12,166 nucleotides of DNA from Candidatus Poribacteria bacterium. GTDB taxonomy: Bacteria > Poribacteria > WGA-4E > WGA-3G. Each line of letters starts with the position of its first letter. The first letter of the stretch is position 1. Positions 1 through 8,086 of this stretch are shown here, in pieces. Under the pieces are notes generated by a model. It did no database searches. It saw nothing but the letters and a program-made list of their open reading frames with translations, and had not been told where the DNA came from. Where the stretch lies: contig VXXH01000494.1 in assembly GCA_009835515.1 (NCBI GenBank), positions 1 through 12,166 on the forward strand, in the 5' to 3' direction. The position numbers were made by a program, and so were the translations under genes.

Positions 1-83
1 GGATATGGCATTATTAGGCTATACGTTTACCTACATTCGTGATACGCTCCTATTAGAGATACCTAAACAGAAAAGGGACACTC

Positions 84-845
84 ATGGTTACCCGTCAAGA
101 CATTCAAGCAACATGTGATGACATCGTGCGCGAGTTCGCGCCGTTACAGGTTGTTCTCTTCGGTTCTTATGCGTATGGCATGCCCACGGAGTCCTCCGAT
201 GTTGATTTACTGGTCGTCATGCCGGTGGCGAAATCGGAAAGCCGCCGGCAAGAGATAGAGATTCGGAAGCGTCTCGCGCGTCCTTTCCGCCTGCATGTAC
301 TTGTGCATTCGCCTGAAGACCTGGCGTATCGTCTTGTGTATAACGACTGGTTTCTCCGAGAGATTACTGAAAAGGGCGAGGTGCTTTATGAAACGCCTAA
401 TTTTTTCTTGAAACCCGTAAAGAAGGAAGAAGACGCGATGAATCCATTGACAGGGGAATGGGTGCAGAAAGCTGAAGGCGATTATACTGTGGCACAGCAA
501 TCCGAGCGAGGACAGAATCCGGTAAATGATGTTATCTGCTTCCTGGCTCAGCAGTGTGTTGAAAAGTATCTAAAGGCGTGGCTTCAAGAGGCAAACATCC
601 CGTTTCCAAGGACCCACGATTTACAAGAGTTATTGAACCTGATAGTCCGGACGCTACCAGCTTGGGATGCGTGGCGGGAAGATTTTTCAAAGTTGTCGGA
701 ACACGCGGTTGATCCGCGCTATCCTGGAAAATTCGCGACTGCAGACGAAACATCACATGCGATGCGTATCTGTGATGAGGTTCGGCAAGCCGTTCGCGAG
801 CAATTGAAACTACCACTCGAACCTTCCGAATCCCATCAACTGTAA
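84..845 (+). CDS. Fused MNT nucleotidyltransferase-HEPN domain protein
   Basis: A 253-residue protein joining two domains that are usually separate neighbouring genes (MNT/HEPN pairs, often toxin-antitoxin-like). Residues 1-105 form a minimal nucleotidyltransferase: G27-S28 and D39-x-D41 match the GSxAxG...SDxDL motif. Members of this group normally have a third Asp in a following strand of the type LDLLV; here that place reads R69-L70-H71-V72, so a metal-binding carboxylate seems lost. Residues 121-243 are a PF05168-like HEPN domain: a CFLAQQCVEKYLKA helix (152-165), then RTHDL (176-180) and RYPG (212-215). No R-x4-6-H RNase motif is visible in the HEPN half, so nuclease activity is doubtful. 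The start at 84 follows a weak AGGGAC. It is the only rightward gene and converges on the ABC gene, with 39 bases between the stops. The family is clear; the biological role (toxin-antitoxin, nucleotide binding) is inferred. Confidence 0.88.
   Translation: MVTRQDIQATCDDIVREFAPLQVVLFGSYAYGMPTESSDVDLLVVMPVAKSESRRQEIEIRKRLARPFRLHVLVHSPEDLAYRLVYNDWFLREITEKGEVLYETPNFFLKPVKKEEDAMNPLTGEWVQKAEGDYTVAQQSERGQNPVNDVICFLAQQCVEKYLKAWLQEANIPFPRTHDLQELLNLIVRTLPAWDAWREDFSKLSEHAVDPRYPGKFATADETSHAMRICDEVRQAVREQLKLPLEPSESHQL
423..440 (+). promoter_or_regulatory. Possible internal ribosome site and start for the HEPN half
   Basis: An AAGGAAG stretch (423-429) lies 8 bases before an in-frame ATG (438-440, Met119). 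This is exactly at the linker between the nucleotidyltransferase and HEPN domains. Initiation here would give a free 135-residue HEPN protein as well as the fusion. The arrangement could also be the relic of two fused genes. The site is visible; its use is not proven. Confidence 0.4.
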
Positions 846-884
846 ACTTTGATGATGGAAGCAGAGTTGTTCGGAAAACACAGG

Positions 885-1844
885 CTACGCCGTTAAAGAC
901 AGGAACAGTTCCTCCAAAGACACTTCAGTCGTGTGCATTTCAAGCAATCGCCATCCACGTCCGACGATGGTTTCTGCCACCTCCGCCCGAATATCGGTTG
1001 TCGGTGTGTAGTGAAGACGGAACGTCGCTGTGTCCGCTGTATTGGCACCGGTTTGTTCAACCCGAATTACGTCGGGAATATCCGTGAGTATAGCGAGTAT
1101 ATCGTCAGCCGGCGCGCCTGCGATCTCAAGCGATAACGTTAAAGTTGTTACCGGTACGCTTTCCGTATTGTTCTGTTTAGATACGGCGCGCCCCGCCTCT
1201 AACTGAACATCCCCCGTAATTTCGCCCCTACTGATGATAATCAACCGTTCACAGGTCATACTCGCTTCAGGTAGGATGTGGGTACTGAATAGGATTGTGC
1301 GCTCTTTACCGAGTGCCTTGATTAATTCTCGGATTTCAACAATTTGCCGTGGGTCCAATCCAGAGGTGGGCTCGTCAAGGATTAGAACATCTGGCTCATG
1401 GATGAGTGCTTGTGCCAAACCTACACGTTGCCGGAAACCGCGAGACAATTGCCCTATAATCTGATGCCTACGCTCGGTGAGTCCACACGCCTCAATTGCG
1501 TTATCCAACCGTGCTTTGATATTGCTTCGAAGGACGCTTCGGATTTTTGCCATGTACTTCAGATATTTCGTCACCGTCATTTCTGGATAGAGCGGCACGT
1601 TTTCTGGGAGATAGCCGATGCGTTTGCGAACCTCTCTCGATTCTTTGAAAACGTCATACCCAGCGATGGTAACGCGTCCACTACTCGCTGGCATAAAGCA
1701 GGTAAGGATTCGCATCGTTGTGGTTTTCCCGGCACCGTTGGGACCGAGAAATCCAACGATTTGTCCTTTATCTACTTGAAAGGAGATGTCTTTGAGGGCT
1801 TGGAAGGGACCGTAATTTTTTGTGATATTTTGGACTTCAATCAT
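885..1844 (-). CDS. ABC transporter ATP-binding protein, GldA/NatA-like
   Basis: A 319-residue ATPase subunit of an ABC-2 type exporter. It has Walker A G34-PNGAGK40-TT, a Q-loop region reading GYLPEN (77-82), a signature LSRGFRQR (133-140), Walker B LILDEP ending at D157-E158, and the switch His189 in FSTH. LSRGFRQRVGLA and GYLPE are typical of the GldA (gliding-motility-associated)/NatA branch. Residues about 230-319 form the extra C-terminal domain of this branch. It would energise a membrane permease, but no permease gene is next to it: downstream is the convergent MNT-HEPN gene, and upstream is a repeat element and a phosphoesterase. The start codon at 1844 has no recognisable Shine-Dalgarno, because the repeat element begins only 9 bases upstream. 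The substrate cannot be told from the sequence; gliding itself is not implied. Confidence 0.93.
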   Translation of the reverse strand: MIEVQNITKNYGPFQALKDISFQVDKGQIVGFLGPNGAGKTTTMRILTCFMPASSGRVTIAGYDVFKESREVRKRIGYLPENVPLYPEMTVTKYLKYMAKIRSVLRSNIKARLDNAIEACGLTERRHQIIGQLSRGFRQRVGLAQALIHEPDVLILDEPTSGLDPRQIVEIRELIKALGKERTILFSTHILPEASMTCERLIIISRGEITGDVQLEAGRAVSKQNNTESVPVTTLTLSLEIAGAPADDILAILTDIPDVIRVEQTGANTADTATFRLHYTPTTDIRAEVAETIVGRGWRLLEMHTTEVSLEELFLSLTA

Positions 1845-1853
1845 TTTAATAGT

Positions 1854-2015
1854 TGTCAGTTATCGGTTATCAGTTATCAGTTAAAGAGATACCTGATAAC
1901 GACAAAGTCTGCTGATAAACTCCCAACTGATTGCCTCCTTTTCAAGATTGCGCTATTATTACCGAGTGCGAGACTGATAACTGAAATGTGCGAAGGCCGC
2001 GCCTGATAATTACAA
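1854..2015. repeat. Heptamer/inverted-repeat element filling the intergenic gap
   Basis: The left end has four tandem 7-mers: CAGTTAT (1857), CGGTTAT (1864), CAGTTAT (1871) and CAGTTAA (1878). A perfect 12-base inverted repeat joins 1870-1881 to 1973-1984. A nearer 8-base pair joins 1866-1873 to 1893-1900. Further CTGATAA copies lie at 1912 and 2003. The outer ends are weakly inverted: TTGTCAGTTATC at 1854 against CTGATAATTACAA at 2003-2015. There is no coding capacity of note. It looks like a non-autonomous dispersed element (MITE- or REP-like), comparable in style to the heptamer short tandem repeats of cyanobacteria. It ends 5 bases before the phosphoesterase stop and begins 9 bases before the ABC start. 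Confidence 0.7.
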
Positions 2016-2020
2016 CAAGA

Positions 2021-2899
2021 TTAGGGGTTCCGCGGGATGCTGAAATTTAGGTCCCGATCTCTGCCCAATAGATACGGATTGTTATCCGGTTGAACCGCTT
2101 CCGATTCGGCAAGGGCTTCCGGCAGATCGACTGTCACGGAATTCACCTCAACTCTATCCGGGTAGACTGTAACTTGCTTCCACATCATTGGATAACAGAT
2201 AATACCCGCGGAGACGATACACAACATACCTTGTTCTCTGAAAACGCGATTGAGATGCAAGTGTCCACAAAAGAATGCCAGAATCTGTTTGTCAAAAGGT
2301 GAAGTGATTTCAAGGACTTCCGCAGAGTTAGCAATTCTTGAACCGATACCTTGAAATTCGACGCTTGGAAAAGGGAGTTGGTGCGAGAATATGAAAACCT
2401 CTTCCTCGTAATCTCGTGCGCGCTTCAATTCACGTTCTGCCCATGCCAGTTGGTTGGTGCTAATATATCCGTGAGTTAAGTCTTCCGGGACTTCTTGTGA
2501 ATCCAGAAGAATAAACCGGATATTTTCATGCACAAAACTGACGGAACCCATGCCGTTGATACCAAAGCGTGCCAAGTAGGCATCTTTAGAACCGGTCTCC
2601 GGATGCAGATCGTGGTTGCCGGGGATATAATAGCAGGGAACATTTATACGCTCACCGAGTTCTTGTGCGCTATCAAGTGTTGCTTCGTAGTCTAACGCGT
2701 ACATCTCAAAACTGTTGCCGCCACATACGATATCCCCACCGTGAATCACAAATGCTGGATCGAAAGCGTTGAGTTGTTCAACCAACTCTTCATAGAGCGC
2801 GAGACTATTTTTTTGTTGTTGTAGTCCGCCCGCGAAGTTCCTCGGTGCATTTAAATAAAGATGTGTATCCGTAATAAAGGCAAATTTAAAAAGTATCAT
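2021..2899 (-). CDS. Calcineurin-like metallophosphoesterase
   Basis: A 292-residue phosphoesterase of the calcineurin/CpdA-like superfamily. All metal-ligand motifs are in order: D11-x-H13, GGD56, GNHD (N95, H96), SH173 and GH213-L-H215. It therefore should bind two metals and hydrolyse a phosphomono- or diester. There is no signal peptide or membrane segment, so it is probably cytoplasmic. The length fits the stand-alone family. The C-terminal 40 residues are an uncharacterised acidic tail. The start at 2899 is the N-terminal Met directly before the first beta strand; only a weak GACGAGA precedes it. The methyltransferase lies 108 bases upstream and the repeat element directly follows. The substrate is unknown: CpdA-like cyclic-nucleotide hydrolysis is possible but not shown. 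Confidence 0.9.
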   Translation of the reverse strand: MILFKFAFITDTHLYLNAPRNFAGGLQQQKNSLALYEELVEQLNAFDPAFVIHGGDIVCGGNSFEMYALDYEATLDSAQELGERINVPCYYIPGNHDLHPETGSKDAYLARFGINGMGSVSFVHENIRFILLDSQEVPEDLTHGYISTNQLAWAERELKRARDYEEEVFIFSHQLPFPSVEFQGIGSRIANSAEVLEITSPFDKQILAFFCGHLHLNRVFREQGMLCIVSAGIICYPMMWKQVTVYPDRVEVNSVTVDLPEALAESEAVQPDNNPYLLGRDRDLNFSIPRNP

Positions 2900-3007
2900 G
2901 ATATATCTCGTCTTTCAGCAAGGTTCTCAATTGTGTGTTAACAACAGTGTCCTTAACGGGCGAGATTTCTGACCTCACCAACGACGCGCCTACCAAGCGT
3001 ATTAAAA

Positions 3008-3751
3008 TCATGAATGCACACTCTTCGTTAGAACTGCAACATAAGTTGGTGTATTGGCTGCGTCAATGTAATGTTCAACTTGCCAGGGTGTTCCGTCAAG
3101 GATGTCTTCGATTTCCGGCTTTGAAACAAACAGGTAGTCAAACCATGGTGTGGTATATTGTCGGTAACGAATTCGCAGTCGTAGTTGTCCACTCATCCGT
3201 CCCCTATCTCGGTTGAATTGATGGTACGCTAAATGCCCGGGTTCTGTTGTTTGATAGGGATCCATTGTTTCAGCGATAATTTTTGCGGTTTCGCTTGTCA
3301 TAGCAGCGAAGCGTCTCAATAGCCATTTTGCTCTCTTGTAGCTGCCGGTGAGTCCAAAATTGTGTCCCATCATGAGAATCGTGTCAAAAGTGCCAATTTT
3401 GGAACTCACCTGCGTGACAGGTGTAACAAGCGCATTTTTGAGTCCACGGCGTTGACAAGTCTGGATAGCTAAAGGTGAGATGTCTGTTCCCAAAACATCG
3501 TGTCCTTGTTTTACGAGATGGAGGCAGTGCCGTCCTGCCCCGCAGCCGATATCTAAGACCCGTCCTGTGGCGTATGTTATTGCGCTTTTTTGGTGTTCTG
3601 CCCAGTCCTCATATTCAGCGAAATAGTTACGAGGTCCGAATTTGCTTGTATCGATAAATCCATCTTCTCTCTCCACAATTTCGACGTTTTCTCGACCGTT
3701 ATGATAATCTGAAAGGAGGTGCCCGTAGGCATCTTGATTGTCAGTTAGCAC
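3008..3751 (-). CDS. Class I SAM-dependent methyltransferase
   Basis: A 247-residue protein with a Rossmann-type methyltransferase core. Motif I is V65-LDIGCGAGRH75, the acidic end of strand 2 is D90 in LGTDIS, and a motif-IV-like stretch around F122-D123 to N131 follows. The N-terminal 60 residues are a lead-in and the C-terminal half (140-247) would carry substrate specificity. No substrate can be assigned. Translation starts at GTG 3751, one base after the stop of the sulfatase gene. An AAAGGA about 8 bases upstream lies inside the sulfatase reading frame, so the two genes are almost certainly co-transcribed and translationally coupled. No ATG start occurs in the first 60 residues, which supports the GTG. 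Confidence 0.9.
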   Translation of the reverse strand: MLTDNQDAYGHLLSDYHNGRENVEIVEREDGFIDTSKFGPRNYFAEYEDWAEHQKSAITYATGRVLDIGCGAGRHCLHLVKQGHDVLGTDISPLAIQTCQRRGLKNALVTPVTQVSSKIGTFDTILMMGHNFGLTGSYKRAKWLLRRFAAMTSETAKIIAETMDPYQTTEPGHLAYHQFNRDRGRMSGQLRLRIRYRQYTTPWFDYLFVSKPEIEDILDGTPWQVEHYIDAANTPTYVAVLTKSVHS

Positions 3752-3752
3752 T

Positions 3753-5105
3753 TTATGATTCCTTTACGTAGCCGGTTGTTCCGTTCGGGTTGACCCATTC
3801 AGCCTCCCAGTGCGTTTCAATACCTTCGCGCCATGTTTGTGCTGCTTCTGTCAATTCAGCGGTAAGTTCTGGATGTACGTCTTTCAGGTTTTTCGTTTCA
3901 CCCATATCTGTTTCGAGATTCGCGATATGTATATCGTCTTCTGGGGGCGCGCCTTCTACTAATTGGCCGTTGAGTACGAGTTTCCAACTGTCGCGCCGCA
4001 CGGCAGTCTGTTTGCCCATTTCCCAATAGATTTCGCTATGGGGTGTCGGTTCACCGTTTGCCACCATGGGTAGAACATCCAATCCATCAAGTTCATGTTC
4101 GGAAGGATCGCCACCTGCTGCTGCGAGGAACGTTGGAAACACATCCATCGCCGCGCCGACTTCACTAACGACCTGTCCGGCGGGGATCTGCTGGGGCCAG
4201 TGCATGATTCCGGGTGAACGGATGCCGCCTTCGTAGAGACTGAATTTATGTCCTTTCAGTTTCCCAGCTGTGCCGCCGTAATACGGATCTTGCGTGCCAT
4301 CTAACCAGTTTCGCGTTTCACGTGAGGGACCGTTGTCGCTCTGAAAATAAGAGAACGTGTTTTCTGCGAGTCCAAGCCTCTCCAACTCAGCGAGAATTTC
4401 GCCGACGCTGTCGTCGACTGCACTGAGCATCGCCGCCATGATCTGTCTGTCCCACGGTAGATTTGGAAATCGGTCGACGTATTTTTGCGGTGCATGCATC
4501 GGGTAATGTGGCGCGTTATAAGGCACGTAGAGGAAAAAGGGTTTGCCGAGTTCAACGGATTTACGGATATATCTGATCGCATATTCGGTGATGAGTTCGG
4601 TGAAGTATTCGCCGTTTCGGTAAATCTCCTCACCGTTTTCCCAGAGGTCGTGTGTCTGATCGATGCCGCGCTGTCCGAGACCCCAGTAGAAGATGTGCGA
4701 AAAGAAGTCAATACAGCCCGCCATAAATCCGAACCAATCGTCGAATCCGTGGTGTTCAGGACGTGAACCCTCCGCGAGTCCCAAATGCCATTTCCCGGAC
4801 ATCGCAGTGTAGTAACCGCCTTTCTTCAGTACCGTCGCGAGTGTCGGAACAGAAGGCGGCAATCCTGTAGCGGTGCGGTGTCCTGCTAAAATGGAGCGGA
4901 CCCCTGCGTGGCACGGGTATCGTCCTGTCAGTAATGCTGCGCGTGAAGGCGAGCAGACCGGGGAATTTGAGTACCAATCTGTGAAGCGGGCACCCTCAGC
5001 TGCCATCCTATCGAGATGTGGCGTTTTGAAATCGGTCGCGCCCATACAGGATAGATCGCCGTACCCTTGGTCGTCCGTTAAAAAGATAATAAAATTAGGT
5101 TGCAT
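3753..5105 (-). CDS. S1-family arylsulfatase, GALNS/arylsulfatase A type
   Basis: A 450-residue sulfatase hydrolysing sulfate esters, probably from a glycan or aryl substrate. It has metal ligands D10-D11, the formylglycine signature C51-S-P-S-R55, K105 and H107 (GKWHLG), H200 (NAPH), D257-N258 in SDNGP, and K287 in the KFSLYEGGIRSP block. C51 must be converted to formylglycine by a maturase; no such gene is in the window. The frame is open 49 codons further upstream, but ATG 5105 has an AAGAGGA site and begins the conserved QPNFIIFLTDDQ strand, so that start is used. With it there is no signal peptide, which is odd for a family often exported. It is coupled to the methyltransferase downstream. 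The substrate is not identifiable from sequence alone. Confidence 0.93.
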   Translation of the reverse strand: MQPNFIIFLTDDQGYGDLSCMGATDFKTPHLDRMAAEGARFTDWYSNSPVCSPSRAALLTGRYPCHAGVRSILAGHRTATGLPPSVPTLATVLKKGGYYTAMSGKWHLGLAEGSRPEHHGFDDWFGFMAGCIDFFSHIFYWGLGQRGIDQTHDLWENGEEIYRNGEYFTELITEYAIRYIRKSVELGKPFFLYVPYNAPHYPMHAPQKYVDRFPNLPWDRQIMAAMLSAVDDSVGEILAELERLGLAENTFSYFQSDNGPSRETRNWLDGTQDPYYGGTAGKLKGHKFSLYEGGIRSPGIMHWPQQIPAGQVVSEVGAAMDVFPTFLAAAGGDPSEHELDGLDVLPMVANGEPTPHSEIYWEMGKQTAVRRDSWKLVLNGQLVEGAPPEDDIHIANLETDMGETKNLKDVHPELTAELTEAAQTWREGIETHWEAEWVNPNGTTGYVKES

Positions 5106-5115
5106 TTTTCCTCTT
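5103..5115 (-). promoter_or_regulatory. Ribosome binding site fixing the sulfatase start
   Basis: On the minus strand AAGAGGA (5109-5115) lies three bases before ATG 5105-5103. The longer in-frame start at 5252 has no such site and would add 49 basic, non-conserved residues. Confidence 0.7.
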
Positions 5116-5238
5116 CTTTTGATAATCGTGCCTCGTCCGGCTGACTGCTGCACTGATTTTAAAACGCAAAATTTTGTTAGCGTCTTTGATCTGTAAAACG
5201 TGCTTCTCCAGAGAAAAAACAGAAAATAAAAGGTTTTC

Positions 5239-5265
5239 GCTGATCTCGACAACGGAGAGATCAGA
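5239..5265 (-). terminator. Possible terminator after comM
   Basis: CTGATCTC (5240-5247) and GAGATCAG (5257-5264) are perfect 8-base inverted arms around a 9-base loop. They lie about 24 bases past the comM stop. On the minus strand the hairpin is followed by CG and a T-rich stretch (CGAAAACCTTTTATTTTC). The T-run is interrupted, so a regulatory hairpin before the sulfatase gene is the alternative. Confidence 0.45.
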
Positions 5266-5287
5266 GCAAGGCACCGTAATTAAAAAA

Positions 5288-6826
5288 TCACTTTTTCCAG
5301 AAACTCCGATCTAAGCTCCGGTATTGTATGGCTTCGGAGACATGAACTGCCTCCATATTCGGGTTTCGATCGAGGTCTGCGATGGTGCGTGCTACCTTCA
5401 GAATCCGGTCATAAGCGCGGGCACTCAATCCTAATTGGTTAATCGCAACCCGGAGCAGATCTTGCGCTTGATCGTCGACTTTACAGTATTCCCGTATCTG
5501 CTTTGATTGCATGCCTGCGTTGGCGTGTATCGTTGTACCTGCAAAACGTCCGTGTTGAATTTGGCGTGCCTCCTCGACCCGTTCTTGGACGTGTGCCGAC
5601 GGTTCACCGGTTGTTTCAGCGGAGAGTTCGGCGTATTTCACCGCTGGCACTTCAACTTGGATGTCGATTCTATCTAATAACGGACCGGAGATCCGAGAGA
5701 CATAGTTCTGAATCTGGTTCGGGGTGCACTTACAATCTCGGCTTGGATCGCTGAAAAACCCACAGGGACAAGGGTTCATTGCTGCGACGAGCATGAAATT
5801 TGCGGGATACGTGAGGGATGCCGCTGCCCGCGAGATGGTCACCTGCCGGTCCTCAAGCGGTTGACGCATGACTTCAAGGACGTTCCGCCGAAATTCAGGG
5901 AGTTCGTCTAAAAAGAGTACACCGTTATGCGCGAGGCTCACCTCTCCGGGACGTGGCACATTTCCACCGCCGATTAAGCCCGCATCTGAAATGGTATGAT
6001 GCGGTGAGCGATAGGGTCGTGTTACAACGAGAGGTGTATCGCTCGGTAAGATACCGATGATACTTTGGATCTTCGTCGTCTCTAAGGATTCATCCATTGA
6101 AAGTCTCGGCAGAATCGACGGAATTCGCTTCGCGATCATCGTCTTTCCGGAGCCGGGCGGTCCAATCATAATGAGATTATGTCCGCCTGCGGCAGCGACC
6201 TCAATGGCGCGCTTAACGTGTTCTTGCCCTTTCACATCGAGTAGGTCGATGGGCATTTCTGGATGTGCAGCATGTGTGCCAGTGTCGAGTGTGTGCAGTT
6301 CTGGTGGTATCTCTTTCTCCGCATTGAGGAATGCGGTAGCCTCTGATAGACTCGCGATCGGATAGACGTTCACACCGTCCACGATTGCCGCTTCCTTAGC
6401 GTTTTCAGCTGGCAAAATAAGATTTTCTATGCCGTTCTCTTTTGCGGCGATGGCTATTGGGAGTCCACCTTGTATGCCTCGGATGTTTCCATCAAGTGCG
6501 AGTTCACCCAAAATCATGGCATTTTCGAGTCTCGCAGGATCTACCTGATTGGTAGCCGCCATAACACCGATTGCGATGGGAAGGTCAAACGCCGAGCCTG
6601 CTTTTCGGATGTCCGCAGGTGCTAAGTTCGCCGTGATTCGGGTTTGTGGGAAGTAGAAACCCGAGTTTTTAATGGCTGCCGTAACCCGGTCCCGACTCTC
6701 CTTGATGGCACTGTCCGGTAGACCGACGGTGCTGAAGGAGGGAAGGCCGCCAGCGACATCTACTTCAACTTTTACAACATAGGCATCAATTCCCAGCAAC
6801 GCACTGCTTAGGACTGTTGCGAGCAT
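5288..6826 (-). CDS. comM: ComM/YifB family AAA+ ATPase (Mg-chelatase-like)
   Basis: A 512-residue protein of full length for the family. The N-terminal part (1-165) is the Lon-protease-like fold of ComM. The AAA+ module has Walker A G222-PPGSGK228-T and Walker B VLFLD307-E308. The hallmark N351-PCPCG follows, then C365-x-C367, which may bind metal. LLDRID (383-388) precedes the C-terminal Mg-chelatase helical domain. In naturally competent bacteria ComM is a hexameric helicase that promotes branch migration when incoming single-stranded DNA is integrated; homologues occur widely in bacteria not known to be competent. The start at 6826 follows a GGAAGG about 10 bases upstream. It sits alone: 182 bases separate it from the sulfatase start, with a possible terminator between them, and 189 bases separate it from the channel gene. 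Confidence 0.95.
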   Translation of the reverse strand: MLATVLSSALLGIDAYVVKVEVDVAGGLPSFSTVGLPDSAIKESRDRVTAAIKNSGFYFPQTRITANLAPADIRKAGSAFDLPIAIGVMAATNQVDPARLENAMILGELALDGNIRGIQGGLPIAIAAKENGIENLILPAENAKEAAIVDGVNVYPIASLSEATAFLNAEKEIPPELHTLDTGTHAAHPEMPIDLLDVKGQEHVKRAIEVAAAGGHNLIMIGPPGSGKTMIAKRIPSILPRLSMDESLETTKIQSIIGILPSDTPLVVTRPYRSPHHTISDAGLIGGGNVPRPGEVSLAHNGVLFLDELPEFRRNVLEVMRQPLEDRQVTISRAAASLTYPANFMLVAAMNPCPCGFFSDPSRDCKCTPNQIQNYVSRISGPLLDRIDIQVEVPAVKYAELSAETTGEPSAHVQERVEEARQIQHGRFAGTTIHANAGMQSKQIREYCKVDDQAQDLLRVAINQLGLSARAYDRILKVARTIADLDRNPNMEAVHVSEAIQYRSLDRSFWKK

Positions 6827-6956
6827 ACAAGTGTTTCCTTCCGATTTGCGTTAATTTGAATAGTTTGACGCGTTCGTATTGTAGGTGCCATCTACACCAG
6901 TGAACTTCGGCACTATCATATCACGAATTAAATTAACCGGTCAACAGATTTCGACT

Positions 6957-6993
6957 CAGCGGTTTCAGTTTTCGGCGGTCAGCAATGAGCAAA
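6957..6993. repeat. Degenerate heptamer repeat tract
   Basis: Between the channel and comM genes, three or four imperfect 7-mers follow each other: CAGTTTT (6966), CGGCGGT (6973), CAGCAAT (6980) and GAGCAAA (6987). They share the C-R-G-N-N-N-T pattern of the CAGTTAT/CGGTTAT copies at 1857-1884. The rest of the 189-base gap holds nothing I can assign. Confidence 0.35.
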
Positions 6994-7015
6994 ATGGAAA
7001 ACCCAATAGCTCTGG

Positions 7016-8026
7016 CTAATTTAAATCGCCTGTAAGTTTGTGTAATGTTTGTAACTGTTTCTGATTGGCTATAACTAATAAGGCATCACCGGCTACCATT
7101 TTCTTATCTCCGGGTGGATTATAAAGGAACGTTCCATCGTTATCTCGGATTGCGATGACAACCAACCCAGTTTGTTCTCGAATGCTTGCGGCTTTGAGTG
7201 AGATTCCATCTACGGGGCAGTCTTTTTGGATAACGGATTCAGTAAACTGAGCGCCGTCTTGATTTTGTGTGATATTTTCCAAAAACCCGACAAGATGTGG
7301 TTGGAGTATGCCGGATGCAAGACGAAGTCCACCAATATGATCGGGTAGGACGACTTCATCTGCGCCTGCGGTGATAAGTTTCCCGGGGGAATTGTCTTCA
7401 ACGGCTTTGGAAGCTATGCGTAGGTGTGGGTTCAGTTTCCTTGCGGAAATTACGACGAACAGGTTATCTTGGTCGCGGCTGAGACATGTGACAAGACCTC
7501 TTGCCCGCTCGATACCTGCGCGGATGAGTAATTCATCATCAGTTGCGTCCCCGTGGAGATATGAAAAATTTCGTGTGTCGGTAAGATGGATTAATCGTTC
7601 TTCCTCGGCTTCGATGCCGACAAAATCTACTGCTGCCTTCAGCATTTCGTCGAGGACATGCACACCGGTATCGCCGAGGCCGCAAATGATATAGTGGTTT
7701 GATAATTTATCGACTGTTCGGATCATTTTTTGTTGTCGGAAGAAGCTCTGTAGTTGTCCTTCAATCAGAAATGCGGTCGCGACCGTAACACAGTAGGTGA
7801 ATACGCCAAGTCCACCAACGAGGAGCAATATTGTGAAAATGCGTCCGTTGTCGCTCATTTCCAGATCGTCATGCCCAGCGGTTGTCAAGGTAATGACAGT
7901 CATATAGACTGCGTCAAGGAGATACCATCCGCTATCCCTTTCGAGCATCAGGTAACCGATGGTTCCTGTCAGGAGTAAGCCGATGAGCATTGCAAGGGCG
8001 ATTATAATCTTGCGTTGATAATTCAT
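7016..8026 (-). CDS. 2-TM ion channel with TrkA-type RCK domains, aberrant filter
   Basis: A 336-residue MthK-like channel subunit. The transmembrane helices are at about 6-28 and 61-89, with a pore helix and filter between them. Residues 109-240 are a TrkA-N/RCK Rossmann domain with G116-L-G118-x-x-G121, acidic E139 and HGDATDD (158-164). Residues about 250-336 are a TrkA-C domain. Such proteins form tetrameric cation channels in the inner membrane, gated by a cytosolic ligand ring. The filter should read TVGYGD but reads T49-A50-G51-H52-D53-D54, so the second, nearly invariant glycine is Asp and the aromatic is His. Ion selectivity is therefore uncertain. The reading frame is intact with normal family length, so decay is not obvious. 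The start at 8026 has AGAGGAG directly upstream. Confidence 0.9.
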   Translation of the reverse strand: MNYQRKIIIALAMLIGLLLTGTIGYLMLERDSGWYLLDAVYMTVITLTTAGHDDLEMSDNGRIFTILLLVGGLGVFTYCVTVATAFLIEGQLQSFFRQQKMIRTVDKLSNHYIICGLGDTGVHVLDEMLKAAVDFVGIEAEEERLIHLTDTRNFSYLHGDATDDELLIRAGIERARGLVTCLSRDQDNLFVVISARKLNPHLRIASKAVEDNSPGKLITAGADEVVLPDHIGGLRLASGILQPHLVGFLENITQNQDGAQFTESVIQKDCPVDGISLKAASIREQTGLVVIAIRDNDGTFLYNPPGDKKMVAGDALLVIANQKQLQTLHKLTGDLN

Positions 8027-8086
8027 TCTCCTCTTTCATGCATGAGGTGTGCTTACAATTAACACAGCGCGTTTACAAGGGGATTA

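Noticed and set aside
2..118. Short rightward frame open to the left edge (38 codons) overlapping the MNT-HEPN start
   Set aside because: It could be the tail of an upstream gene, but it is too short to recognise and overlaps the confident gene by 35 bases.
1398..2006. 202-codon rightward frame across the ABC gene and the repeat element
   Set aside because: It is antisense to a strongly conserved ATPase, runs into repeat DNA, and its product has no recognisable motif.
5106..5252. 49-codon N-terminal extension of the sulfatase
   Set aside because: It has no ribosome site or conserved residues and is not signal-peptide-like; the start at 5105 has both a ribosome site and the conserved first strand.
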